The translations under genes and the position numbers were made by a program. Shown here in pieces: positions 13,001 through 25,000 of a DNA stretch of 64,000 nucleotides. Below the pieces are notes generated by a model. It was not told the DNA's origin. It saw only the letters and a list, made by a program, of their open reading frames with translations, and made no database searches. Source of the DNA: Schistocephalus solidus (lineage: Eukaryota; Platyhelminthes; Cestoda; Diphyllobothriidea; Diphyllobothriidae); the NCBI GenBank assembly GCA_017591395.1, contig WEDG01003447.1:124001-188000 (forward strand). The letters run 5' to 3'. Within the stretch, counting starts at the first letter, position 1; the number at the start of each line of letters is the position of its first letter.

Positions 13001-16000
13001 CCTGATGCCCCATTGCCCTCTCTCGCCTTTCTCGTATTTCAAAAAACGTTGATCTGTTCGTCTGCAAAGCAGATTAAATGTCTACCTCAATTGGGACACA
13101 AATATCTGCCAACCAAATCCTGAAACTATCATTTTTGTTCAGTGAGAATTAATTCTCAGGCTGTGCGAAGCACACCCGCATCATCATCATCGTCGGCATG
13201 CTCAGGATCTATATTGCTTATCAGTGTCTTTTGGAGACACTTTTGACCAAAGAACACAGCCCCGACGTATGTTGGCGAAATTGTTGTCCTTACCAAGTCC
13301 TTAAACTAGGAGCCTTGTTGTGCAATAACACCACCCTGTATATTTGTATCAGCTTGACTCTGTGTCGTCACGCGGAATGGCCGATCACAGGCAATTACTG
13401 GATAGCGTCGCCACTCCTGAGGAGAGAGCGAGAGAGAGAGAGAGAGAGAGAGAAGAAGACGTGCTCGAAATATCTTGGGAGTATGCTGTGCTATAATCAA
13501 TATTACAAGCCTACTTAAATTTAAAAAAATTTCGGATCGAAAACACACTTCTGAATTTCAGTTGAACTTTCATGAGATAGCAAATCTACTGTAATATCCC
13601 CGTCATTCAGACGTCCTCTGTCTTTCTTCATATCCGGCTAGTCTTAACTTGGCCCGTTGATTGTGGCGCTCTGAGCTCACCCTCCACTCGAGCCGCTCGA
13701 AGCGAAAAGCGTGCAGATCCAGGCAACCTACCTCCCTGCTAAAATCCACAGTGCAGCACTAGTCGTCAAGGTATGGACCCCATAGTCCCTTTGGTAGAAA
13801 ACGTGAGATAACTGTTCAATGACCCGCTGATTTGGATTCACATTCCAAGTGCCGGTCGGGTATGGAGCTAGCAGCGATTGATGATAAATAGTCCAGAGAC
13901 GGCACCCCTTCTCTTTGTGGTTAACAATCATCGAGTGGGGAAGCTTTTGGCCTTAGAAAATAAATAGTAATGAAGCACCACAAAAGCACCAAACGACACC
14001 CGTTGCATTAATTATTCAGCCTCCAGTCTCTGCCAACTTGGACAGGAGGAGGAGGAGGATGGGACGCCCACTGGTGTTCCAGAGCTTTTTATGTGCCCTG
14101 GTGTCAATGTTTGCCACACTGTCTTGTAATCAGATCACTGTGTTGTTTACCTGATAGAGACGAGAACAGAGAAGGGTTGAATCTATGAGTTAAATGCAAC
14201 CCAGAGCATGCCTTCAGGGATCAGAAGCAGTAATCTGAACGGATGCCTGTCTACAAAGTGGCTTGCTTGGAGAAGAGGTGGTCTGCAAATGTAAATTGAT
14301 ATACGTATCGAGTGGCGCAGTATAGACAGACAGACAAAATTTGGTGCGACAGAAACACAAACCAGCCTGCCAGGATGTCTTAGGATCTTCTCAAGGGCCG
14401 TCAAAATTTCCTGCAAAACGAACACGTCGACTGTACTTGTTCCATGTGAAATTGGGGCGTCGTTCTTGTATTTGATCAGGGCCTTTAGCTGGTGATTCAC
14501 GCCGCTACAGTCAAGAGCAGTTCCTGTGCTCGACCGTAACTTGGTTGGTGCCTGAACTGGTCCCTCCCTAAAGCCTCGTTCTACGACTTGTGCCGCCGAG
14601 GTGAGAATCTCAACTGCACCCACGTTGTCCTACCTTCACCGCCGGTGGTCTTTGCTCTACTCTACACTGGATAGGCACCCGTTAGCCTGGAGTCCGACGG
14701 GATCTAGATCGAGCTTTAAATTTCAACTCTATAGGAGTGGATTTGATTTTCCCTCGTAGTAATTGGATAGCGGCAGTCCGCTTACAATTAATGTATCCGA
14801 AAGACTTGTATATTTACCTCGGTTAACCGCATTGAATGCTAGTGCGACAGAAACCAATTTTGCTGTTGCGATGATAAACATGCTCAGCAGAGGACTAATG
14901 AACACGAGTTTTGTGCCAGAGGAAAACATACTTCTGATGACAAGTCAGTCATCCTCTCCAGAGTTCAAACCTGTCTCCAACCGCGCGACTGTCTTAGCCT
15001 AGTCAAGTGACCGGATTTCTCACCAACTGCAGGAAGCCCGGTGTTCGAACAGCTCAGTCAGCGGGCATATTGGCTTGTCACTCGCTTCTTCTTGCTACGA
15101 CAACGAATCAATAGCGCAGTTGGCGTTATCTTTCCGATCCTTCTGGTTGAATGGTGTAGGCTGACTGAATTTTGTGAACCACGTCCGTCTGAGAACGAGA
15201 AAGTCTAAAACAGAAGCATTAGCGGGTTCGCAGCGACAATTTCCCCATGCACAAGAGCTCGTTTTGGCGAAATCGCATTTCTGGGACGCCATCTTATCAA
15301 AGCAATCTGTGAATATATCGATCAAGCGTCGTTGTAAGTTTTTTTATTTTTCTGAGCTTTTTAAATCGTGCAGGAGTCCCTCGTCGGGCAGTTTAACAAA
15401 TGGTATTTATCGGGAGCATTATGAAGTCAACTACCAGTGCAGCCGGTCTGGAGGTGACTGCACAGGGTTAGATTGATACATCGGTTGCTTCCTGCGCCGG
15501 CGAATATTCTGGCGATTGAGAAGTTGCACACATTATCCGTTTCGATTGTGAGGGTCGCTACTTGCGATAATTCTTTGCCGTGCTGCAGCCTAACCCATGT
15601 AGTTATAAGGACAATTTAAGCACGAGACGAGATGCACTACCCCTAGACTGTTCTTTGGGTTTAATTAGTCCATGCTTTTCATGACCGTGCTGGTCTGGTG
15701 TTCAATTCCATGACCTAATCCCACAGCAACGTGCTTGGTCGCCTCCGAAACGTCTTTAGTGTATTACAGTCCACACCATATCCTTGGTGGTGTTTCTCTT
15801 CGGAGGGCGAACACGTATGCATGGACTTAGAAACGCTTTCGGTTAGTCATTCCGCATTTAATAGAGTATTCTTCTATTGACACTGTCAATACACCAACCG
15901 CGCTGCAAGCATGCGATAACAGTATTGGGATATCTGAAACTCTTGCCTCGTCCTTTCGAAGTTCTTGGGTTTTCGGTATACCACACTCGCCAGGCCAGCA

Positions 16001-19000
16001 ACCAGTGTCCTGGCTGATTGGATTGGTTCCTTCGGTACGCTCTTGTCTTGCTGACCCGGAAATCGGTTTATCTGGAGGCAAGAAGGCTCCGATTCCACAT
16101 TCTCATGCCCTCCCCTCTCCCAACTTTCATAACACGACCTCCTGAGCATGGACGGCAAGGCATTTTGAGTCATTGAGACCTATTAAAAAACAATATCTTA
16201 GTCGAATTCGGTCCTTTCGTCTTAATCAGTTTTACTGCCTTAGTCTATACCGCAGTTTTTGTGTTTCAGCTTTTTAAGGTTCTTCCACCACTGGAACGAC
16301 AAATTGACGCGCTCCTGACGTTTGACGTAAGTGCCTGTGTCTGTCCTTGTACTTTTTGCTGCTTCGTGCCTGTCTGCGTCCGGATCGTTTTCTCTTGGTC
16401 TGTGGACTTTATAAACCAAGCAGTAGTTAGAACACGGGAATAGGCATCCTTCCTAAAATTTGGCGCAATGTCCCTTGTATTGCGCGGTGGCTGCATATTC
16501 CCATGTCCTATCCAATCCCAATTCGTAGAACTTGCCAACTATTCATTTTTTACTATTTTCCTTTATATTTTCCTCTCTCCTGTGATTGATGGTTTGTCCG
16601 TCAGTAGTTCTCATCACCCCCAGAAAACGGGGATGCTGACGCTTGCAGGGCACTATATCGGGACAAACGTATGCAGCATTGGCCTTACTCGTTCTTTTCA
16701 CATTCACCATGTTCTAGCGGTGTGTCTGTCAAGACGATTGCCAACGGTTGATCGGGCCTCCGCCCCGTTTACGCGTGCGCTTGTTACAGCTCCTTCCTCT
16801 TCATTTACTTGAAACCGACTTTTGGATACAAAACCGGCGTGGAAAGGGAGAGGGATGGTGACCCGCCCGTTGGCCATTATCTGCTTTCTTTTGCTTGAGA
16901 GACCACTGGGCTGCGTTCGACATAGCTACCTACAGACATAAAACGAATTGTGGGTACTCATTATTGGGAGAGAACGGAGTGACCATCTCACGCTAGTCAC
17001 CATTTGGTTTGACTTTCAAGCACTCCCAGTGACTGCTCATGCTCTGGGTATCCCTCCATACTACCCCTATCTTCTCCACACTGCGAAGGAGACTGGGCTT
17101 GGTTAACTTTCAACCTGCTAAGAAAATCATCAGGAAATTACTGAAATTTTGCGTCTTGAAAGATTACTTCGGTCTTAACCCTGCCCGGGAGGCTGCTAGC
17201 TACCCACATCATTGATTATACAGAACCTGTCTACTCATCACGCCCACCCCGCAATTTGCCCGGTCTGTTTTTCCTTAGTAGCAATGTTTTCGCTTCTCAT
17301 CCTGCAGGCTTCGTCGAACGAACTGATGAACGGCGTTATTCAGGCTGCCTACTTTCTTCTCTACAAGGACCTCATTCGTCTCTACGCCGTCTACAATGAG
17401 GCCATGATCAACATTATTGGTATTTGCCAGGGATCACTTTCATCTACCAGCTGTCTGTCATTGTTTTTTTGGCTATTTTATTCGCCGAGGCATACTGCTT
17501 TGCAGGGGTCACTCAAAAGTTATCTTTTATATGCTCGTAGTTTGCCAAAACGCCAGTATAAGGAACTATTTTCTCTAGTACCCAGTTTTGACCTCACAGT
17601 TCAGTTGATTTGGAATTTCTATTTCCGCCGGAGGCAGATGAGTTTTCGACGCTTACCATGTACGTGTACGGCGTCTTAAAGAGAGGAAGTAGTTGACAGT
17701 CCTAAAAATCCTGCTGATGATCATGCGTAGTACCATGCACTACTTCTACGTCCAGTGTTTGAGGGTTTAAACTCTTGTGGACAGGCGGATAAAAGCGAGC
17801 AACTTCTCTGAAGAAGACGAATTCCAGCCAATCTCTCTCGTCTGTTAACACCGTAAACGTATTTTCCACCAGTTACCAGGGTGCTCTGAAGGTATGGCGA
17901 GTCAAAGGGTTTCGTGGCAGAAGATGGGCTAATCTGAAGTCAACAGTTTTTCATGAGCGACCCTCCGTAAACAATTTATGGGCTGATTTGCGTTAAAGCT
18001 CGGCAGGGACACAAACAGATGTATCAATGCCTCCTTGATGGTCATCAGGACTGCACGTCCACCTGCGGTTTCCAACTACATCTACTAGAATTATAACCCT
18101 TCAATCAGCCCCTACTGACTCCCTTTAGGTCTTAGAACTTGACTCGTTGGACAACTGCGAATGCATCCTATCCGAAGTAAATGACCCATCACTCGAACTG
18201 CGAATAACCTGATGACTACGGTGGATTTAATTCCACGAAGAGGCGTATTTGCAACATTCCACGTAGTTTTGTCAGATTTTCAGTCGCTAATTTATTTCCA
18301 GGTATTCAACTGGAGCCCGAACAATTCGGTTTTGAACCGTTTCATACTAAATATTTAATGTGATTCTTAAAAAGCGTAGGAAACATTTGTTTTACTTTGT
18401 TAATGCTTCCCAATGCATCTTCTCAAAAATATGCTACCAACTCTCAGGCTAGTATGATATTAAACTCTGTCTTCTTTCGGCATCGGGGATACCTAGTAGA
18501 CACTTTTGCACCTCCGAGCAAACTACTTTTAGCTGTTTAGTGCTTAGCTTGGGACTGGTAGTGATCAACCCAAAAACTGCCCGCAGTCGTGGTTGAATGC
18601 TTTCTGGCTTGCCGATGGGTACCGAATAACCCTTGGATACTGACGCATTTTAAATTAGTCAGGGCAACGGAGGCTTTATGACAAGCCTTGTGTCCCAAGC
18701 GTTGTTGCGCGAACAAGTTATGGCTCGGTGACCGTTTGTGATGTTTCTTCGATTTTCGTATTTTCTTACGATTTCAACAAGCTGAGGCAACTTTCAGTAG
18801 GTTTTTGCTGAGATGACCCAGGCACACTGTCTAAAACTGACGGCTTTGTTTGCCTGAGGGTGGCAAATATACTGTTCTGTTGAGACAATAGTTCATTAAG
18901 TGTTTAAGTGCTTTCAATACGGTTTCAGTTCTGCTGTACTCCGTTTGACGAATTGTCTCAGACAGCTGCTGTCTCATTTAGGAAATTACTTCTCAATGCC

Positions 19001-22000
19001 TAAGAAGGACTGCCAGGAGTCTCTGCGAATCTACAAATCCTTTATCAAACGAATGGATCAAGTGAACTCCTTTGTCAAGGTCGCTGAGGTAAGTCCGTGC
19101 TGATGCCGCGACCACACCTGCGCTGCAAAAGTACTTTTGAAACTTGACGGACGTGTCTCGAGTTTTATCCGATTGTTTTTGGTTAGCAAAAGCCAATCGC
19201 CCTAGCAACCAGCAACTAGGGCAAGATTAACTGCCGTAGACTGTTTGTAAGCAACTGGCTGTGTCGCCTTTGGACGTTCCGGAGTGTTACCATGAGGTTC
19301 AGCAAGGTAAAAGGATTGTTGAATGGAAAGGGTTACTGTCAAAGCCGTCCTGTCATACGGCTGCGAAGCTCGTATTTACTCGTACTTAGTGCGGCTGTGA
19401 TCATGCCATGTCACGTATTGTACCTCTCCACGCTTGACGATTCGCAGCAGCGGATCTGGACAGCTCGAGACGTTTTTTTCTCCAGCGACGGATACCGAAG
19501 ATCCAAGCACCGTCTCCATGTCTTGCCGGAACGTGTCTATTTGACCTCCTTTTCGACGCCTCCAGGTTGGAAACGGCGCCGGATCGAGAGCAGTAGAACT
19601 GGGCTCGTGAGGTGGTGACCGAATACGTGCCCAAACCACCTTAGTCGTCTTTCTGGGACGGCCTGAGATATCCTCGCGATATTGTCACAATCAGTGCGGA
19701 CTGCATCATTTGAGACATAGTCGGTGTACTTCACTCGAATATTTGAAGCTCGACTGTTAACTGCATTGATGAACTCGGGGTTTCTTTAGAAAAATAGTGC
19801 TGCTTCGACTTTTTTGGCTCGCTCTTGAAGTTGGTACTCCACTAATCGCGGGGCATCTGCTGGGTCTGTTGCGCTATCTGTCAACCGGGGTGGAACTCGT
19901 ACATTTTGCCTCATCCCCTCGCGCCCCTATGCGTCTTCGCGTCCTCGTCATACTAGCTTACTAAAAACTTGGGCTGATGCATGAGACGTGGAGAAGATTC
20001 TAGGTCTCCGAGCTGAACCGCTACCCGCACAGCAACTATTGAGGACGTAGCCGGTGACTGCTAATCTCTAGGCCCACCGTTTCATACTGTTGTGACTTCT
20101 GCAGCCGGTAATGGGTGATAATTTGTATGAGTATTAGGCAAACCAAAGTGGTTTAATCGACGGTGTACTTCATACATATTAAACGTAAACAAACATTGCT
20201 GTTGCTGATCATGATGCCTGTTTGAGTGTATGTGGACGTCGAGCAGATGAGACCGGTCCCGCTGTTATGCAAGAGCGCGATGCGGTATACGCGGTAGTTG
20301 CGAGCCAGGGGTAAGAGAGTCCACAGGCATCCTAATACATCACTTTACGTGGCAGTCCGATGTTCCGAATTGTTGAACATCCTGCATCTTGGTGGTCGTG
20401 GCCTTTCAGAGCGGTGACGGTTTATTCGACAGGGATGAAAATGTTCCATTTGACTTGAGCTGTCCTACCATCCCCCCCCCCCCTGCGACGGCATTTTCCG
20501 TCGAAAAACCTGGTGATCATGATTTTTGTTATGGTGGTGGTTGTCTTCGTAGAGTAGGTGATCCCGGCCCGGGTGTGATTATAGACTGCAAAGTGGTAAG
20601 GGGTAGTTGGCCGCAGGGTGTGTGAGCTCATAGGTTCCGCAAAGGCTCTATCAGTTTCACCCCGCAATAGAGCTACTACAGGCGCAGGTGGTTTCCCAGG
20701 TGCTGCGCCCTTTGCCATGAGCGTAGACAGACTTGATCAATGACTACTCGTGATCATGGACGAAAGTGCACGTGGTTGCTTGCATCATGGGGCATGTTCC
20801 AGACAACTGTGTCTTGTCTTCTCCACAAAATACATTCCTATCTAATATCAAGTCCTCTTTGGCTTAGCACCTCGTCTCTTGTATAATACACTTTGCCTCC
20901 AGAACGCGAATCAGTTCTAATCTTAATACTGTAGGGCAGGGCTATGCTGAGAAATTCAAAACCCAGGCCAGTTTGAGCTGTGATAAAATTGTGTCGCTTT
21001 TCATCAACTTCTCCCCTTTTCTGGGCTGGCCTGTCCACCATTTCTTCCGCCCTCTGGGGTCCTTTTGTGGAGATTAATATTTTAAACTCCAGATGTTTTT
21101 CGCATAGACATCTCTGCGCATGTCACAATTTTTATCGTTGTGGTTTTACTTGATATTTATGCTAATTCACTTTTTGTTTTAAGCAAAGCCGTTGGTCAAC
21201 TCCCAGACTCTAATTTGCGTGTTATTCTCCGCATGTTTTACCTTTCTTTTTTTAGGCCTGTGAACCTCTTAATCTTCAGGAGGATCACAACAGTCAGTCG
21301 CTCATTTTCAAGCCGGTAGGTTTGTCATTGGTCGTTCTGCCGAACATTTCGGTCATTTAAAATGCCATTTGAAGGTCAAGTGCGTTTGCACTTCGAGAGT
21401 CGGTGGCTGTACTTTTTATCCTCCGGGCTTCAGTACTCCGCGATTAATTATGAGATCACTTCCAGTGTCCACTGCTTGGCTATGACGACGAAAACCCAAA
21501 AGGACCATGCATTCTGCGAGTGATATTGGGCGTTTGTAGCCAACAGACGGCATGCACTGGCAGCATCCTTTCCCCCCCTCCCCCTCCCTCTCAGTTGCTT
21601 ACATCGAAAGAATTCCCTACCTAACCCATCACTATGCGATAAAGCTTTGACTCTTCCTGCTCAGTGACGTCATTCCCAGATTACCCGTCTGGATGGCACC
21701 TCGGCCCACGGTCATCAGAGCCCTACAGTCGTTGTCAGTTGGTGAGATCTAATCAATCTCTGACAATTTCAAGGGCTCGCCGCTCGCGGGAAGTCTGTCT
21801 GGAGGAGACATATAAATTCTCATGAAATGTTAGCTGAAATGGTTAAATGTGTGTTTCATTAGGAATGATTATGCTATAAATTATAGTGTAGCTTAATTCC
21901 AAGATATTTAAGTCACTTATAATGCCGGCTGTTGACCGTGCATCTTTCCGGCCGTCTGCAAAAAGTTCGCTCTGTAAAAAATGACTATTTATATAGTGTG

Positions 22001-25000
22001 TATTTTGTCATTGATTTTACAATTCACTACTAAAATTAAAGATATTTTATAGGAAGCATACACAAAAATATTCTTTCTTTTATACTCGAAGAAAGTGTGT
22101 TTCGGTTTTAATAAAGTTTCTACTATTGAGGTTTTTAAGGCCCTAAAATTTTCATTCATAATACATCGTATTCGTCCACTCATTACTGTTGCTTATAAGG
22201 TATGCATCATGGTCCGCACCCATTGTAAAATTTTAGGAGCCGTATGTGACTTCTTCCACCTAACATAGAGAAAATTTTGATTTTTCCTTAGAGAGCATGT
22301 ATACACCCTGACGAGACTAAAATATCTTTATATAAGACTACACGATAATTAATATTACAACTCTAATCAAGCATTATTTTCGAGTCGAAAACACATTTCA
22401 GAATTTCGGTTGCCATTTCCTGTGATAGCAATCACAGATCTCATGGCATGTTACTTCAAATTCTGAAATGTGTTTTCTATTAAAAATGGCAACTTATATG
22501 GGGTCATGAAATCTATCGTTCTGTGGTATAATGCAATAGTTTTTCAGGCATGTTAGAATGTCGGTTTTTAAATGCACTTCTGTTTGGCCGACTGTATAAA
22601 CCGTACTCTAAAACAGGTCTACCTGATAAGTTTATTTTTTTCTATTAGGTCCTGATGCCTTATAAATTCAAATATTATATGATCAAATATATTCTTTCTT
22701 GTACTTAGTTGGTAGTTAATCGCATCTTTTTCAAGTTTATCCTCAAAGGAAGAGGTTATTTCGGTTTTCACCACGATTATATTTCCAGAATAGTATATAA
22801 CATGTTGCGTTTGCGTTTTGAGTTTAGATTCTGCAGGCATGTAAGGAAAAGCAAACATTCCTCTATACAATATAGTGCCCATAAGATTTTGCAATGGATG
22901 GGGCCTATATTGTATACTTCACGAGGAGCATTGTGCGTTCTTCAAAAATCTTCGTAATAAGAAATTTCTAACACTTCTACGAAGACAAAGTGTGAAGACG
23001 ACGTGATTGGCTCTCAGAGGAATTCAATAAAGAATGTTTTGGGGAATCGTTTGCGTGTGTGGGCACAGAAAATCAACATACAAAATACACAGTACTTAAG
23101 TAATCACTTTTTAACCCCACATTTTGTTGTGGCTAGTTCATGGTCGAAATCTGGGTGGAAAAGATCGAGGCGTAGAGGGTTTGTCACGGGTATAAGTGCA
23201 GCCTCTTGTACGTGTGGCCTTGAGCTAAATTGCAGAGGGTGCCTATGCTCGTGTCCTAATGCCAACCCTCATAACCCCGACGCTAACTTATAACCTTCCC
23301 CTACTGCATGGACTTGTAATTCTCAACGAGACGATACAGTCATGTTTGCACCCATGATGTTGTGCCTGCTCACTTGCAGCGCTTGATCGTATGCAGCCCA
23401 CATTTGAGTTCTAAGAGTAGGCAAACCAGCGTGAATATAATTCTGTGGGTCGAGTCACTAGGTTGGACGACAACAGCGAGGATTGACCGTATACGTTTTG
23501 CTTGGTAGCGATTTCTTAGCAGGCAATATTGTGCGTGTTTCTATGGGCGAAGAACGCCGCGTCTTAGACATTGTCGTGTTCAGTGGTCGAAATTGCTAAG
23601 ACTTTACATCTCAGAAGAAGTAGAGGCGATCACTGGAACATGGTGTTTATTGGCCTGATGTTTCGGATTCTCTCTAGAACCCATCATCAGAGGCAGTTAC
23701 TTTACATCTCCCCCAAACTGCCAGGCGCGCACGCACATACATATATGCGTCGTGCTAAGGTAGTTTTTAAATTCCGACGAATACCTTCCTGCTAAGGTGA
23801 CTCCCTTTTCATTTGCCATTCGTGGAGCTTCGGACAGTTGGTTCCCCTGTAATGGCCTAACAAAAGCCTCTTCTGTCCCCAAAGGCGTTTGCCCAGCTTC
23901 AGTTTTAGTAGCCGGCCCGGGTTTTCATCCTAATTGCTACTTTCTAGCTCATACTCTGTTGCAAATGCGACCGCTCACTGTGTCATGTTTTTACTTTTTC
24001 TGGCTGCTTTGTGTGCTTAGCTGTCTGGTCAATCGATACTTCTCCCCTCTTGACTCGCAATGTTAAGCTGCGATCACCGTTCGCAATTCTTCTGGAGTTT
24101 TATATAATATTTTTTTGGCAAGTTGCAGGAAACTGCGAACCCCACTCCAAAACCGTCCTCCGGGTCCATCGCTAGCACTGCATCTTTTGGGTGGGTGATT
24201 GAAGAAAAAATCGTCGTGCTCCAGTGCTGGCGCGACCTTTTCACCTCAATTTTGCGCCTGATGCAAAACTTTGTGCTACAAAATGTTGACTCCAGGCGTT
24301 TACAATTTACGTACTATGCGGTTATCATCGCTGTCCCTTTGGAAATGCGACTTGCCAAAAGTCGTGGTTAGCATATTTGTCGACCGATGGGCTAACATGA
24401 CCTTTCTCGGGGCTGCTATGGGTTTTTTTCAACTGCTGCCTTTATGGTAATCACCCATGTGAAACCTGAGACGGCCTCTTTGAAGACTAGTGCGTACGAA
24501 AGTATTAAACAACACGTTTTTGGGGCGTCTAGTTGCCCTGGGCATGTTTGAGCATTTGAACACGATAGGCGTGGGAGGGGAAAACGAAGTGAATGCCACG
24601 CACATTCTCGCAAGCCATGGTCTCTCCTCCCACTACAGTGAGGGTCACCGTCGCTTGCTAAGAGCAAATTGCCGAGCACATATTGACTATTTTACATCGG
24701 GCGAAAGGTTTTACAGTCTAGTTGAGGTCATATTCCGCTTTTGCTGGTGCTTCAGCCTCGCGTAAGGACTCTTTTCAACCTGGCAGTATAATTACGGTTT
24801 TGGAGGCTTTCTCGTCTCTGTTGCCTGCGTCGTTCAAGACCTACGGCAGTTGTGAACTCATCAGCCGTCTTCGTTTTTCTCCCTCCTAAGGTTCCTCCCA
24901 GTGTGCTTGAAGCTCTCGAACAGCATCTAGTATACCTGGAGGGCCGCAAGATTCCTGATCGGTAAGTCATTCATTCATTCTCCATAACAGAACGTGTTGT

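Larger units (their letters stand above)
4007..16269 (+). other. 12.3-kb PICALM intron
   Basis: The donor GTAGGT is at 4,007 and the acceptor tttcAG ends at 16,269. The intron holds small LINE 3' scraps near 5,620-5,660 and 5,910-5,950 (a ccacattaagaaggagcca-like block), a diverged tandem duplication (6.55-9.5 kb), more LINE relics (9.94-10.05 and 11.43-12.2 kb), a (GA)n tract and a foldback-family relic. I see nothing else that looks coding, including in 4.0-5.6 kb, 10.1-11.4 kb and 12.2-16.2 kb. Confidence 0.6.
21316..24890 (+). other. PICALM intron with AT-rich block
   Basis: A 3.6-kb intron. From about 21,830 to 22,900 it is strongly AT-rich and contains a foldback repeat. A hammerhead-like relic lies at 23,653-23,694. 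The rest (23.0-23.6 and 23.9-24.9 kb) shows nothing recognisable. Confidence 0.7.

Noticed and set aside
18210..18260. CCTGATGACTACG followed by a GTGGA/TCCAC stem and GAAG, suggesting another hammerhead.
   Set aside because: Five extra bases separate the core from stem II, GAAA is absent, and no cleavage triplet or stem I pairs.
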